NCBI GenBank assembly: GCA_036276235.1
Contig: DATBDZ010000321.1
Coordinates: forward strand, 1 to 42,920
Reading direction: 5' to 3'
Length of the DNA stretch: 42,920 nt
DNA from: JANWHF01 sp036276235
GTDB taxonomy: Bacteria > Planctomycetota > Phycisphaerae > Tepidisphaerales > Tepidisphaeraceae
Position 1 is the first letter of the stretch. Every line of letters begins with the position of its first letter. The position numbers were made by a program, and so were the translations under genes. The notes under the pieces are model-generated. The model searched no databases, was not told where the DNA came from, and saw only the letters and a program-made list of their open reading frames with translations. This document shows, piece by piece, positions 13,029 through 21,563 of the stretch.

Positions 13029-15965
13029 GTGAGCATCGCCCAAACAACAACTGCTAACCGGGGCTTCCAATACAAGCACGGGGACCGTCCGCTCGATGGG
13101 TACACCATTCAGCGGGCGGCCGGCCGCGGCGGGTTCGGGGAAGTCTATTACGCCCTCTCCGACAGCGGCCGCGAGGTCGCACTCAAGCTCATTCTAACTT
13201 ACGAGCAGATCGAGCTGCGCGGCATCTCGCATTGCATGAATCTCAAAAGCCCGCATCTGATCACCATCTTCGACGTCAAAACCGGGCAGGACACGCGGCC
13301 GTGGGTCATCATGGAATTTGTCTCCGGCCCGTCGCTGCGCGATCTGATCGACGCGGCACCGTCCGGTTTGGGCGTGCAGAAGTCGGCGTTCTTTCTCCGC
13401 GAAATCGCCAAGGGCCTCACCTATCTCCACGAGTGCGGCATCGTTCATCGCGATCTGAAGCCGGGAAATATTTTTTACGAAAATGGCTATGTGAAGATCG
13501 GCGACTATGGCCTCTCCAAGGCAATGAGCACCAGCCAGCACAGCGGCCAGACCGTCACCGTCGGCACCGTCCATTACATGGCTCCCGAGATCGGCGAAGG
13601 ACGTTACGACAAGAGCATCGATATCTATGCCCTGGGCACGCTGCTTTTTGAAATGCTCACCGGGCAGGTCCCCTTCTTCGGCGCCAGCCCCACCGAAGTG
13701 CTGATGAAGCATCTGAGCGCGCAGGCGGATGTGAGCAACATCGAAGAGCCGTTCGCAACCGTCATCCGCAAAGCGATGGCGAAGAACCCCGCCGAGCGAT
13801 ACCAGAGCGTCCAGGAAATGGTCGAGGCGATCTTCGGCGCCGAGCATGTGCGCAACAGCGTTTCGCATTTTTCGCCCGAGAGCCTGACCATGGTCGCCGG
13901 CCAGGTGGCGCGAAAGCTGCCGGGAAATGCCGATTTTTCCAACTCCAGCGCGCCTCCGGGCGCGGCCCGGCCACCGTTCAATCCCTGGGATCGGTTTGGG
14001 CAGAATGTCGAGCAGGCCGTGGGTCGAATGAATGAGGCAATCGCCGGCCACGTGGATCAGGCACTCAACGGCCGGCTCAACCGCGCGGCCGATCGCGTCG
14101 AAAGAAAACGCCTCAAAATGCAGGCGAAATGGACCGCCAAGGGGATGAAGATCCGGCAGCGCTGGGCCCGCTGGCAACGCCGGCATCCCTGGGCGCCCGC
14201 GCCGGCGCCTCTGGAAGCGCAAAGCAATCAAACACAACCAAACGCGACAGCCGCTCGGGTGGACGATCCGGTTTCCCCGGCGCAGCGCCGCGCACTGACG
14301 GCGGTCGCTATCGGGCTGGTGGCGGTCGGAACGGGTATCGCCAGCGGCGAACACTCTGATGTCGCGGTCTGCACTATCTTCACCGCGCTGGCGGTCTTCG
14401 GCGCGACGATCGGTGTGCTCTTCGGCACCCGCAGGCTTTCGCTGGGCCTTCCGCCAGAGCAGCGCTTCCTGCATAAAATCGCCGTCGGCGGATGTGCGGC
14501 GCTCTTATCATCCGTCCTGACCCTTCCCTTCGTCGGCGAGCCCGGACCCTTGCACGATCTTGGCGGCATATGGCTGACGATGCTGGTCTGCATGTTCATC
14601 ATCGACTGGCGCAAATCAACGTGGCCTAACCGCCCCGTGCGCGTCAGCCTCGGCCAGATCATCCTCGGTCTCATCCTCGGCGGCTTCATCGGCGGCGCGT
14701 TTCACGGGGGCGGACAACTGACGGCAGGTGTCGTCGGCGGGACGGTGCTCGCCGTGCAGATGATCTCGGCGTGGAGCCCAATTCCAGGAATGCCGCGGTC
14801 TCGGCTCGCGGGTGCGCCGGGTTTCGTTCCGATGCCTCCTGGCCCCGGCGCTGCTGCACCATTTTCGCCGGTCGCTGATGCAGCCGTTGCGGGCGGTCCA
14901 GTGCCAACGCCGCCGCCGCTCAACGCGATGCCGCAGCAGCCCGCCCCACAATTTCCGCCGGCGAAGTTTCGCGCCGTGGCGCGCGGCGTTCCCGGATTGT
15001 GGCTATTCCTCTTCGTCGGCTTTGCGACACTGGGCTTATTCCTGTGGTGCGCGCTGGGTACCGATCTGACGCACGCACACGATGAAATGGCAATGATGCT
15101 CGGCTTTGGCGCCACCTCACTGCTCTTCGCCGGATTCGCCCTGAAGCGGAATTTCCAACGATCATTCGTCAGTCTCTGGCAATACCTGTTTCGCCCGCTG
15201 CTGCAAATCGCCTGCTGCGGGAGCATCTTTGTTTCGCTCTCGATGTTTGTGGTCGGCAACATCTCGCGAGGCGATGCGCCCGTCGCGATGTTCTTCACGA
15301 TTTTCCCGGCGGTCGTTCTCATCGTGATCACGTTTCTTGCCGGTGATGGAGAACCCATGTCACAAGCTGCTTATCTTGCGTCGCCGCAAAACAACGCCGC
15401 CCCGAGCGATGATGGTTTCTTCCTGGGCCGCTGGGTTGGCGGCGCGAGCCGACTGGTCTTCACGCTGATCGCGCTGGCGATGCTGCTGGCCGCAACACTG
15501 CTGGCGTTTGGCGTCGCGACGGATCTGCCTGGTTTGTTCAACTCCAGTCTCGTCGATCCGGAAATCCCTGCCGAAATGCATCGCACGTTTGGGCATGCAG
15601 ATTGGCCGCGGCTCATGCGGGCGATGGGGACGGCCGTCAGCTTCGTGCTAGCGGTCATCTCCGTGATCATCCTGCTGAAGGTCCGCCGCCGCTTTGGCCC
15701 GCTGCATATGCTTCGCGCGCTGGCGGGGCCGGCCTTGCTGCTCATGTCGATCGTGGTGCTCAGTCACTCGCTGCCCGCCTGGAATGAGCTGACGCGCACC
15801 GAAAATGGCTGGGAATTCGTCGATCAATATCTGCGGCACATCAACGATCATCGGGCGCTTGGCGCGATCTTCCCGGCGGCGCTGGAAGTCATCGTGCTGC
15901 TCTGGCCCGGCGAGCGCTCCCGCACCCCGCGATTTGTCGTCATGAAAGAGGAGATCGCGCGATGA
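13029..15965 (+). CDS. Ser/Thr protein kinase with polytopic membrane C-terminus
   Basis: 978 aa from GTG 13029. A Hanks-type kinase domain spans about residues 24-275: glycine loop GRGGFGEV (32-39), Lys53 in VALKLI, HRDLKPGN (140-147) and APE (185-187). The metal-binding DFG is DYG (159-161). After a linker rich in Arg/Lys (about 340-400) come many hydrophobic segments, roughly ten predicted membrane helices from residue 425 to 960 with a Pro/Ala-rich cytoplasmic loop near 590-650. It is therefore a membrane kinase whose sensor may be the transmembrane part itself. The ATGA overlap with the next gene indicates co-translation. Substrates are unknown; the FHA-like protein upstream and the sigma factor downstream are candidates by context. 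Confidence 0.93.
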   Translation: MSIAQTTTANRGFQYKHGDRPLDGYTIQRAAGRGGFGEVYYALSDSGREVALKLILTYEQIELRGISHCMNLKSPHLITIFDVKTGQDTRPWVIMEFVSGPSLRDLIDAAPSGLGVQKSAFFLREIAKGLTYLHECGIVHRDLKPGNIFYENGYVKIGDYGLSKAMSTSQHSGQTVTVGTVHYMAPEIGEGRYDKSIDIYALGTLLFEMLTGQVPFFGASPTEVLMKHLSAQADVSNIEEPFATVIRKAMAKNPAERYQSVQEMVEAIFGAEHVRNSVSHFSPESLTMVAGQVARKLPGNADFSNSSAPPGAARPPFNPWDRFGQNVEQAVGRMNEAIAGHVDQALNGRLNRAADRVERKRLKMQAKWTAKGMKIRQRWARWQRRHPWAPAPAPLEAQSNQTQPNATAARVDDPVSPAQRRALTAVAIGLVAVGTGIASGEHSDVAVCTIFTALAVFGATIGVLFGTRRLSLGLPPEQRFLHKIAVGGCAALLSSVLTLPFVGEPGPLHDLGGIWLTMLVCMFIIDWRKSTWPNRPVRVSLGQIILGLILGGFIGGAFHGGGQLTAGVVGGTVLAVQMISAWSPIPGMPRSRLAGAPGFVPMPPGPGAAAPFSPVADAAVAGGPVPTPPPLNAMPQQPAPQFPPAKFRAVARGVPGLWLFLFVGFATLGLFLWCALGTDLTHAHDEMAMMLGFGATSLLFAGFALKRNFQRSFVSLWQYLFRPLLQIACCGSIFVSLSMFVVGNISRGDAPVAMFFTIFPAVVLIVITFLAGDGEPMSQAAYLASPQNNAAPSDDGFFLGRWVGGASRLVFTLIALAMLLAATLLAFGVATDLPGLFNSSLVDPEIPAEMHRTFGHADWPRLMRAMGTAVSFVLAVISVIILLKVRRRFGPLHMLRALAGPALLLMSIVVLSHSLPAWNELTRTENGWEFVDQYLRHINDHRALGAIFPAALEVIVLLWPGERSRTPRFVVMKEEIAR

Positions 15966-17125
15966 GCAACAAAGCCAACTACACCATGCCCGCCAAACGC
16001 TGCTGCGGCGGCGTAGTGAAATTCCTGTTCTTGTTAGTGATCGGAGCCGGCGCATTTTTCATCGTGTCCGCGTTCCTGTATCAACAGCGAAGGGCACCTG
16101 CTACGACGTACATGCCGATGACGGCGTATGTGCCGCGGGCCGATTTTCCTTCGCCGCCCACACCTGCGGTGATCCATGACCGCGTCGATATTGAGGCCCA
16201 TGCTGTTGATCCCGGCGAATCGCTTGTGGCGGATCGGTATCCATCCCAATCGCAGGCAATCAAAGCGCTGGCGGCTCATCTGCCCGAAGCGATCGAGCAA
16301 TCCACCAGCACCGTCGAGTCAATTCGCCTGAATCTAGGCGACTACGAGGCGGGCGAGCCGATTCGTGCCGCCGTCTTTCGCAGTTTCAGCACGGCCAAGG
16401 TCACCTCCGATTCTGCAAGCGAATCAGCCAGCGACTCCGCAAATCAGGTGAACGTCACCCTGAAGATCGCCCAGCGCCTCGACGGGTCTGCGAAAGCACC
16501 GCAGGGCGGAACCGTTGAGATCACTATCGCCGGCCCGCGCGGAACGCGGCTGTTATCGACGCGATATATCGATCAGCCCTGGGCCGCCGATCCGATTCAA
16601 TTCGCCGCCGAGCACTCGGGCCAGGGGTGGTTTGTCATCCGCTCGGCGCGCGTTTGTGTCAGCCCTGATGAAGCCCATCGCGCCGCGATCGATAATGCCG
16701 TCAGCTCGCTTCTGCCGCTGGTCGCCCAACGGGCCGGCCGTCATTTCGTGCCCGACATGGGTGTCTCGCGCGGCGTGCTTTCCGTCACCGACGACCTGCG
16801 AAAAAGCCTCCCGATCAAGGATCGTTTCCTACAACGCTTCGACCGCGCCTACGGCACCGTCTACGCCGAATCGCTGCTGATCCAGGCTTCGCCAAGCTGG
16901 CTCGACAGGATCGAACGCGATCAAGCCAGGGCCGCCGCCCAACACGATGTCCGCGCCAAAACGACACTGGCCTCCGCCCTGATCGTGCTGGTGACAATCC
17001 TGATCGCCTATCTGTTCCTCAACGGCATCACAAAGAGTTATTTCAGCGGCCGCCTCCGCACTGCCGCGATCTTCATGGCCATGATCGTGATTGTTGTTAC
17101 GGGAGTGGTGATGGGGAGGGTGTAG
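15962..17125 (+). CDS. Membrane protein of unknown function, kinase partner
   Basis: 387 aa, overlapping the kinase stop by 4 bp (ATGA). One membrane helix lies at about residues 17-40, a large central domain (about 45-330) follows, and two more helices lie at about 332-354 and 366-386. The central part has no motif I recognise; it looks like an extracytoplasmic alpha/beta domain. The architecture recalls sensor or chaperone-like partners of membrane kinases. Translational coupling to the kinase suggests a 1:1 complex, which is inference. A long repeat cluster follows the stop. Confidence 0.75.
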   Translation: MSNKANYTMPAKRCCGGVVKFLFLLVIGAGAFFIVSAFLYQQRRAPATTYMPMTAYVPRADFPSPPTPAVIHDRVDIEAHAVDPGESLVADRYPSQSQAIKALAAHLPEAIEQSTSTVESIRLNLGDYEAGEPIRAAVFRSFSTAKVTSDSASESASDSANQVNVTLKIAQRLDGSAKAPQGGTVEITIAGPRGTRLLSTRYIDQPWAADPIQFAAEHSGQGWFVIRSARVCVSPDEAHRAAIDNAVSSLLPLVAQRAGRHFVPDMGVSRGVLSVTDDLRKSLPIKDRFLQRFDRAYGTVYAESLLIQASPSWLDRIERDQARAAAQHDVRAKTTLASALIVLVTILIAYLFLNGITKSYFSGRLRTAAIFMAMIVIVVTGVVMGRV

Positions 17126-17133
17126 GAGGAAAG

Positions 17134-17305
17134 GAATAAGTTGTCAGTTGCCAGTTGTCAGTTGTCAGTAAATGCAAACAAAGTTGCCAGTTGCCAGTTC
17201 CCCGTAAAACGCTGAATTCGAGGCATTCTTACTGACAACTGGCAACTGGCAACTGGCAACTTATTCCTACTGACAACTGACAACTAGCAACTGACAACTT
17301 ATTAT
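17134..17305. repeat. Cluster of GTTGCCA-type inverted repeats
   Basis: Several arms in series: GTTGTCA/GTTGCCA units at 17138-17170 and 17182-17200, and complementary TGACAACT/TGGCAACT units at 17231-17263 and 17269-17301. It ends directly ahead of the sigma-factor start (17313) and probably sits in its leader. Confidence 0.9.
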
Positions 17306-17312
17306 CTTCCCC

Positions 17313-18200
17313 ATGACCGACCCCGAACGTTTTCTGCTCGAGCAGATTCGCCGTGGAGATGGCGATGCCTGGGGGCAATTGGTCGAGCGGTATCAGGGTC
17401 GGCTGCTGGCGTTCGCGCGCAGCCGCGGCGTTAAAGGGGCGGATGCCGAGGATCTGGTTCAGGATACGTTTCTCCTCTTTCTCCGCGGCCTGGCCGATTT
17501 TCGCGGACAGGCGAGCGTCGAGACCTATCTCTTTGTCATCCTGCGCCGCCGCGTGATCGAACATTTCCGCGGGAAACAGACGAGCCTCTGCCGACTGACT
17601 GAATCGCTGGAAGGGCGCGACCAGCCTGCCGCCCTTCCGGCGGCGGATCCGACGGCGAGCTGGTACGTCCGCCGCGACGAAGGCCGCGAGGCGGCCAAGG
17701 CCGCCCTCACCGACGCCCTGCGGCATCTCACCGACCGCCTGCGCGATCAACTGGATTTTCAGTCGTTGCAATTGATGGAATTGCTCTTTTACGCCCAGGC
17801 GCGGAACAAGGAAATCGCCAGCCTGCTGAGCGTCGATGAGCAGCATGTCGCGCTGCAAAAGCATCGGTGGATCAAGCAGCTACGTCAGAGAATCGCCGGC
17901 CAGGAAGTCGAAGAATCCGGCGAAGCATCCGATGCAACGGATTCCAGTGACTTCGACTCGCTGATGACCGAAGTCTGGCAGACCCAGCGCCCCACCTGCC
18001 CCAAGCGCACCACAATCGGCGGCTACGTCCTCAACTCCCTCGACGCTCCGTGGCACCAGTACATCGACTTCCACCTCCACCGCCTCGGCTGCGCCTTCTG
18101 CCAGGCCAACCTCGAAGATCTGCAAAAGCAGCAAAGCGCCGATGCCAGCGTCCTCCGCAAGCGGATTATGCAATCCACAATCGGGTTTTTACGGGTATAG
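17313..18200 (+). CDS. ECF-like sigma factor with anti-sigma-like zinc motif
   Basis: 295 aa. Region sigma-2 spans about residues 5-90 (DAEDLVQDTFLLFLRGLADF, ETYLFVILRRRVIEHFR) and sigma-4 about 135-195 with a helix-turn-helix (NKEIASLLSVDEQHVALQKH). Beyond position 200 is a 95-aa extension. Its acidic linker is followed by a segment with Cys229 (TCPK), a hydrophobic helix and H256-x3-C260-x2-C263. This spacing is the ZAS zinc motif of anti-sigma factors (zf-HC2 type). The protein may therefore carry its own anti-sigma-like regulatory domain. It lies downstream of a kinase/FHA cluster. Promoters it recognises are not evident. Confidence 0.88.
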   Translation: MTDPERFLLEQIRRGDGDAWGQLVERYQGRLLAFARSRGVKGADAEDLVQDTFLLFLRGLADFRGQASVETYLFVILRRRVIEHFRGKQTSLCRLTESLEGRDQPAALPAADPTASWYVRRDEGREAAKAALTDALRHLTDRLRDQLDFQSLQLMELLFYAQARNKEIASLLSVDEQHVALQKHRWIKQLRQRIAGQEVEESGEASDATDSSDFDSLMTEVWQTQRPTCPKRTTIGGYVLNSLDAPWHQYIDFHLHRLGCAFCQANLEDLQKQQSADASVLRKRIMQSTIGFLRV

Positions 18201-18210
18201 TCCACAAAAG

Positions 18211-18268
18211 TGGCACGGGCGTCTCGCCCGTGTTTTCATTCGAAATCACGGGTGAGACGCCCGTGCCA
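18211..18268. terminator. Inverted repeat, probable terminator after the sigma factor gene
   Basis: Arms TGGCACGGGCGTCTCGCCCG (18211-18230) and CGGGTGAGACGCCCGTGCCA (18249-18268). Lies 11 bp past the sigma-factor stop and ahead of the MFS gene. Same family as 12911-12996 and 30266-30333. Confidence 0.75.
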
Positions 18269-18297
18269 GTTGCAGCCGTGTGCCCTTCCCTGTGGCA

Positions 18298-19731
18298 ATG
18301 CCGGACAACATCGACCCCTCAATCTCGCAGCCGGCATCCTCCGACGTCATCGCGTATCGCCAGGCCGAGCCGAGCCGCTTCCATCTTCTCCTTCGCGCGC
18401 TGTCTCATCGCAATTACCGCCTCTTCTTCGCCGGACAGATCGTTTCGCTGGTCGGAACGTTTCTCACGCAACTGGCCACTGTCTGGTACGTCTACGATCT
18501 GACCCACAGCGAATTGCTCCTGGGCGTGGTCGGGTTCGCCGGGCAAATTCCGATGTTTCTGCTGGCACCCTTCGCCGGCGTGTGGGTAGATCGCTGGGAG
18601 CTTCGGCGGCTGCTGGTCATCACGCAGGCGCTCTCGATGTTGCAATCGCTCGGCCTGGCGGCGATGGCTTACTTTGCCGGCCGCGAACACCAGCAACTGA
18701 TCGTGGGAATGTTCATCGGGCTGGCGGTGTTGCAGGGATTGATCAACGCGTTCGACATGCCCGCGCGGCAGGCGTTTCTCGTGGAAATGGTGCCGCGCCG
18801 TGAAGATCTGGGAAATGCCATCGCGCTCAACTCAACAATGGTTCACGGCGCGCGGCTCATCGGGCCGGCACTCGCCGGGATACTCATCCAATATGTCGGC
18901 CCATCGCTCTGCTTCCTGATGGACGGCTGCAGCTATATCGCCGTCATCTTTGCGCTGCTGGCGATGCACGTCCTGCCCCGTCCGGCGCGGACGATTGAAC
19001 GCAGCATGCTGGCGGAGTTAAAGGACGGGCTGCGATACGCCTGGCAATTCCGACCGATCCGCGTGCTGCTGATCTCGATGTCGCTGCTGAGCCTCACCGG
19101 CATGCCGGCGTTCACGGTCCTCATGCCCGTGTTCGGCGAATACTTCGGCGGCAAAGCCGCCAGCGCGCGAACGCTCGGTTTGCTCATGGGCGCATCGGGC
19201 CTCGGCGCACTTTTCGGCGCGCTCTACTTGGCCGCGCGGCCGACGGTCGTCGGATTGGGGCGCGTCATGGTCGGCGCTATGTTCGCATTCGGCGTGGCGC
19301 TGATCGGCTTTGCCTTCTGCCATCAATTCTGGCTGGCGATGCTGGTGGTTCCAATCGCCGGCTGCGGCATGCTCCTGAGCTTCGCCTCCGCCAACACGCT
19401 GATCCAAACGCTGACCGACGACGCCATGCGCGGCCGCGTGATGAGCCTCTTCTCGATGGCGTTTGTAGGCATGGCCCCCTGGGGCAACCTGCTCGCCGGC
19501 GCCGCATCAAACGCAATGGCCAAAGGCACGAGTAACGCCGCCGTCGGCGCTTCGCGAACCTTGATGTTCGCCGGAGCAATCGTCCTGATCGGCTGCGCGA
19601 GGTTCGCCTTCAAACTCCCCGGCCTGCGCCAGATCATCCGGCCGATTTATGTGCAAAAAGGAATCCTCCCAGCCGAGATCGCGACGGGCATGCAGGTCGC
19701 GACGGAAGAGGTAAAGGGGCCAGAGCATTAA
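18298..19731 (+). CDS. MFS exporter, EntS/MFS_3-like
   Basis: 477 aa from ATG 18298; GTG 18280 is an alternative start six codons earlier and no clear ribosome site decides. Twelve hydrophobic helices are visible. The motif GVWVDRWELRR between helices 2 and 3 matches the MFS D-R-x-x-R-R/K pattern, and the FAGQIVSLVGTFLTQLATVWYVYDLT start is typical of the MFS_3 (enterobactin-exporter-like) branch. It probably exports a small molecule by proton antiport. It is isolated between the signalling cluster and the toxin-antitoxin pair, so no substrate is suggested by context. Confidence 0.9.
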   Translation: MPDNIDPSISQPASSDVIAYRQAEPSRFHLLLRALSHRNYRLFFAGQIVSLVGTFLTQLATVWYVYDLTHSELLLGVVGFAGQIPMFLLAPFAGVWVDRWELRRLLVITQALSMLQSLGLAAMAYFAGREHQQLIVGMFIGLAVLQGLINAFDMPARQAFLVEMVPRREDLGNAIALNSTMVHGARLIGPALAGILIQYVGPSLCFLMDGCSYIAVIFALLAMHVLPRPARTIERSMLAELKDGLRYAWQFRPIRVLLISMSLLSLTGMPAFTVLMPVFGEYFGGKAASARTLGLLMGASGLGALFGALYLAARPTVVGLGRVMVGAMFAFGVALIGFAFCHQFWLAMLVVPIAGCGMLLSFASANTLIQTLTDDAMRGRVMSLFSMAFVGMAPWGNLLAGAASNAMAKGTSNAAVGASRTLMFAGAIVLIGCARFAFKLPGLRQIIRPIYVQKGILPAEIATGMQVATEEVKGPEH

Positions 19732-19764
19732 TCCTTGGTCCGGGCATGGACGTGGGCTACCTTG

Positions 19765-19770
19765 TATACT
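19765..19770 (+). promoter_or_regulatory. -10-like element ahead of the toxin gene
   Basis: TATACT at 19765-19770, only about 13 bp upstream of the preferred GTG start (19783). No convincing -35 element was found. Transcription from here would give a nearly leaderless mRNA. Confidence 0.35.
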
Positions 19771-19782
19771 AGAATACGGTGT

Positions 19783-20127
19783 GTGCGTCTGACCCTCATT
19801 CAGCTTTCACCCTTCGTAGCGAAATGGTCGAAGCTGGGGCTGACGGATGAAGACCTGCAGTCGCTTGAGAGCATCTTGATCGCCAAGCCGGGCGCCGGCA
19901 ACGTCATCCCCGGCACGGGCGGATTGCGAAAGCTTCGATTCGCCCCGCCAAGCTGGCATACGGGCAAGCGCGGAGGCTCTCGCGTGATCTACGCCTTCAT
20001 TGCATCAGGTGAAGCGATTTATCTATTCACTCTTTATGGAAAGAACGAGCAAAGCGACCTGACGACCGATGAGAAAAATTTCTTCCGGAAAGTACTCAAC
20101 CGCCTGCGCGGCAGGGCCGGCATTTGA
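19783..20127 (+). CDS. higB: HigB/RelE-type toxin
   Basis: 114 aa from GTG 19783; the frame is open to a TTG at 19735 but those codons overlap the -10-like TATACT and lack a ribosome site. The core (GGLRKLRFAPPSWHTGKRGG then SRVIYAFIASGEAIYLFTLYGKNE and TDEKNFFRKVL) matches HigB-2-like RelE-fold mRNA endoribonucleases that cut translated mRNA at the ribosome. The antitoxin gene begins 11 bp after its stop codon. Toxin-first order is typical of higBA pairs. Inactivation of activity is not apparent. Confidence 0.85.
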   Translation: MRLTLIQLSPFVAKWSKLGLTDEDLQSLESILIAKPGAGNVIPGTGGLRKLRFAPPSWHTGKRGGSRVIYAFIASGEAIYLFTLYGKNEQSDLTTDEKNFFRKVLNRLRGRAGI

Positions 20128-20138
20128 AAGGAACTGAT

Positions 20139-20501
20139 ATGTCACCCAACGCCAAGAGCAAAATTCGCAAACCGCGCGTCGCCCACGAAATCATGGCGGG
20201 CATGCATGAGCTGGTGCGCATGATGGACGAGGGCAAGACGCCGCAACAGATGTTTACGGTCAAGACGATCGACATTCCCGATCCGAACGTCTACCGCGCC
20301 AAACAGATTCGCGAGCTGCGCGATTCGCTTGGCGTCAGCCAGGCAGTGCTCGCGCACTTGCTCGGCGTGTCAGTTGTTCTGGTCAAATCCTGGGAACAAG
20401 GCGTTCGCCAGCCGAGCCTCATGGCGCGAAGGCTGCTGGACACGATCAAGGCCGATCCAGCGCATTGGCTGACAACCGTGCGCGAAGTGGCAATGGCGTA
20501 G
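20139..20501 (+). CDS. higA: HigA-type antitoxin (XRE helix-turn-helix)
   Basis: 120 aa from ATG 20139, with AAAGGA eight bases upstream. An in-frame start at 20124 overlaps the toxin and was not chosen. The C-terminal half is an XRE/Cro helix-turn-helix (RELRDSLGVSQAVLAHLLGV then VKSWEQGVRQPS), as in HigA-2. It should bind and neutralise the toxin and repress the shared promoter. The N-terminal 60 residues are charged and may contact the toxin. Pairing with the preceding gene makes the assignment strong. Confidence 0.88.
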   Translation: MSPNAKSKIRKPRVAHEIMAGMHELVRMMDEGKTPQQMFTVKTIDIPDPNVYRAKQIRELRDSLGVSQAVLAHLLGVSVVLVKSWEQGVRQPSLMARRLLDTIKADPAHWLTTVREVAMA

Positions 20502-20569
20502 GAACGAGTTGAAGGTCGAGGAGACACGCTCTGGTGCGGATCAAATGTGGCGAGAAGGGACGCAAACCT

Positions 20570-21196
20570 TTATACGATTGCGTCGCGCAATGCATTCTGG
20601 TGCATTTTTGCATAGTCTTCTTCAGCCGGCGGAATCGTGTCACCCATTCGAATACCCTTCACCAGTTGCGGAAAGCGACACATCGCCATGCGAAATCTGG
20701 GGTCCTTTGCCGAGGCAGCGATGCGATCAACATACGGCTGCAGTTCCGCGGCAGGCGTAGTCGCGGCGAGTAATCCGTAAAGAAAGAGTGGGTAACTTGG
20801 CCCCTCGCCCCAGCCGAGGGAGGATTCGTCTTTCTGCTAGTTGACCCAGGTGCCAATGTTCGATTCGCGTGTGAACTCAGCCCAAAGTATGTCGCGGGCA
20901 AATTCCAGCAACACCCGGTTGTCCTTTGGCCACGGGTATTTTAACGCACGGAGCAGTTGTTTTGCGTTTGCTTGGACTCTGTTGCCGACGGAGAAGGCGC
21001 TGGTTGCGATCTGTGCAAGCAACACAACCAAATGGCGCTGCTCCGAGGTTTTCAATCCATTGAGGTAAGGCAAAAAGAGTGAAGTATAAGCCCGCCGAAA
21101 GTCGTATTCGCTAACCGCGTCATGATCTTTCCGAGCGGAGAATCTTCCCGTTCTGTTTGTGAAGTCCTCGAGCGCTTGCAGAAGTGGATCATCCAT
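20570..21196 (-). pseudogene. Full-length frame of unknown protein, interrupted by in-frame TAG
   Basis: The 119-aa frame ends at TAG 20837-20839, but exactly the same frame continues for 88 further codons to TAA at 20570-20572. The downstream part reads like protein (ELQPYVDRIAASAKDPRFRM, then VKGIRMGDTIPPAEEDYAKM) with the same codon style. The simplest reading is a gene of about 208 codons with one nonsense mutation, CAG or similar to TAG. A sequencing error or readthrough is possible. The other visible TAG codons end genes normally, so recoding is unlikely. No family recognised. Confidence 0.6.
20837..21196 (-). CDS. Unknown protein, N-terminal part before the in-frame TAG
   Basis: 119 aa as translated. 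It is soluble, mostly helical (LFLPYLNGLKTSEQRHLVVL, FARDILWAEFTRESN) and matches no family I know. Its first codons overlap the end of the 69-aa membrane protein by 8 bp, so the two are probably translationally coupled. See the longer frame 20570-21196: this product is probably truncated relative to the ancestral protein. Confidence 0.55.
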   Translation of the reverse strand: MDDPLLQALEDFTNRTGRFSARKDHDAVSEYDFRRAYTSLFLPYLNGLKTSEQRHLVVLLAQIATSAFSVGNRVQANAKQLLRALKYPWPKDNRVLLEFARDILWAEFTRESNIGTWVN

Positions 21197-21398
21197 GGGT
21201 GCTTGGTCGAAGTTGTCCCAATATGAACACGAGCGTGATGATGCCGCCGATCATGGCGATCAGGTAGAGACGCACCAAGCTCGGATCCTTGCGACGGCGA
21301 AGGAACACCACAACGCCGCCGACCAGACCGCCCAGCGCGAAGAGCGCCGGGAGGATAATGAAGAAAGACGGCGCGACGACGATGACGGACTGGGGCAT
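21189..21398 (-). CDS. Small membrane protein
   Basis: 69 aa from ATG 21398. Two hydrophobic segments (about residues 5-33 and 42-63: FFIILPALFALGGLVGGVVV and LIAMIGGIITLVFIL) are separated by the basic turn RRRKDPSLVR, giving a helical hairpin. No family recognised. Its last codons overlap the start of the interrupted gene by 8 bp, and its start is 3 bp after the 49-aa ORF, so the three may form one operon. Confidence 0.6.
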   Translation of the reverse strand: MPQSVIVVAPSFFIILPALFALGGLVGGVVVFLRRRKDPSLVRLYLIAMIGGIITLVFILGQLRPSTHG

Positions 21399-21401
21399 CG
21401 G

Positions 21402-21551
21402 CTACCTCTTTTGCTCCGGTGGTTCGACCGGAAACCCGCGAGTTTCCCTGCGATAGCGGTGGACCAGCGCCAAACCGATCAGCACGCCCACGGCGGCCGT
21501 CACGCCAAACGTGAGGAAAGCCGGGAGAGAGAGTAAATCGACAGGCGTCAT
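21402..21551 (-). CDS. Very small membrane protein, 49 aa
   Basis: Reads MTPVDLLSLPAFLTFGVTAA then VGVLIGLALVHRYRRETRGF and ends EPPEQKR. A single membrane helix (about 10-31) is followed by a basic cytoplasmic tail. The ribosome site is weak. The tail RGFPVE is echoed by RGFPIE in the 34-aa ORF upstream, which suggests a shared small-protein family. Found by reading the strand directly, below the usual length cut-off. Confidence 0.5.
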   Translation of the reverse strand: MTPVDLLSLPAFLTFGVTAAVGVLIGLALVHRYRRETRGFPVEPPEQKR

Positions 21552-21563
21552 TGCCAATTCCGT

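Noticed and set aside
13194..14474. 426-aa minus-strand ORF antisense to the kinase
   Set aside because: Shadow ORF of the kinase; low-complexity composition and no start signals.
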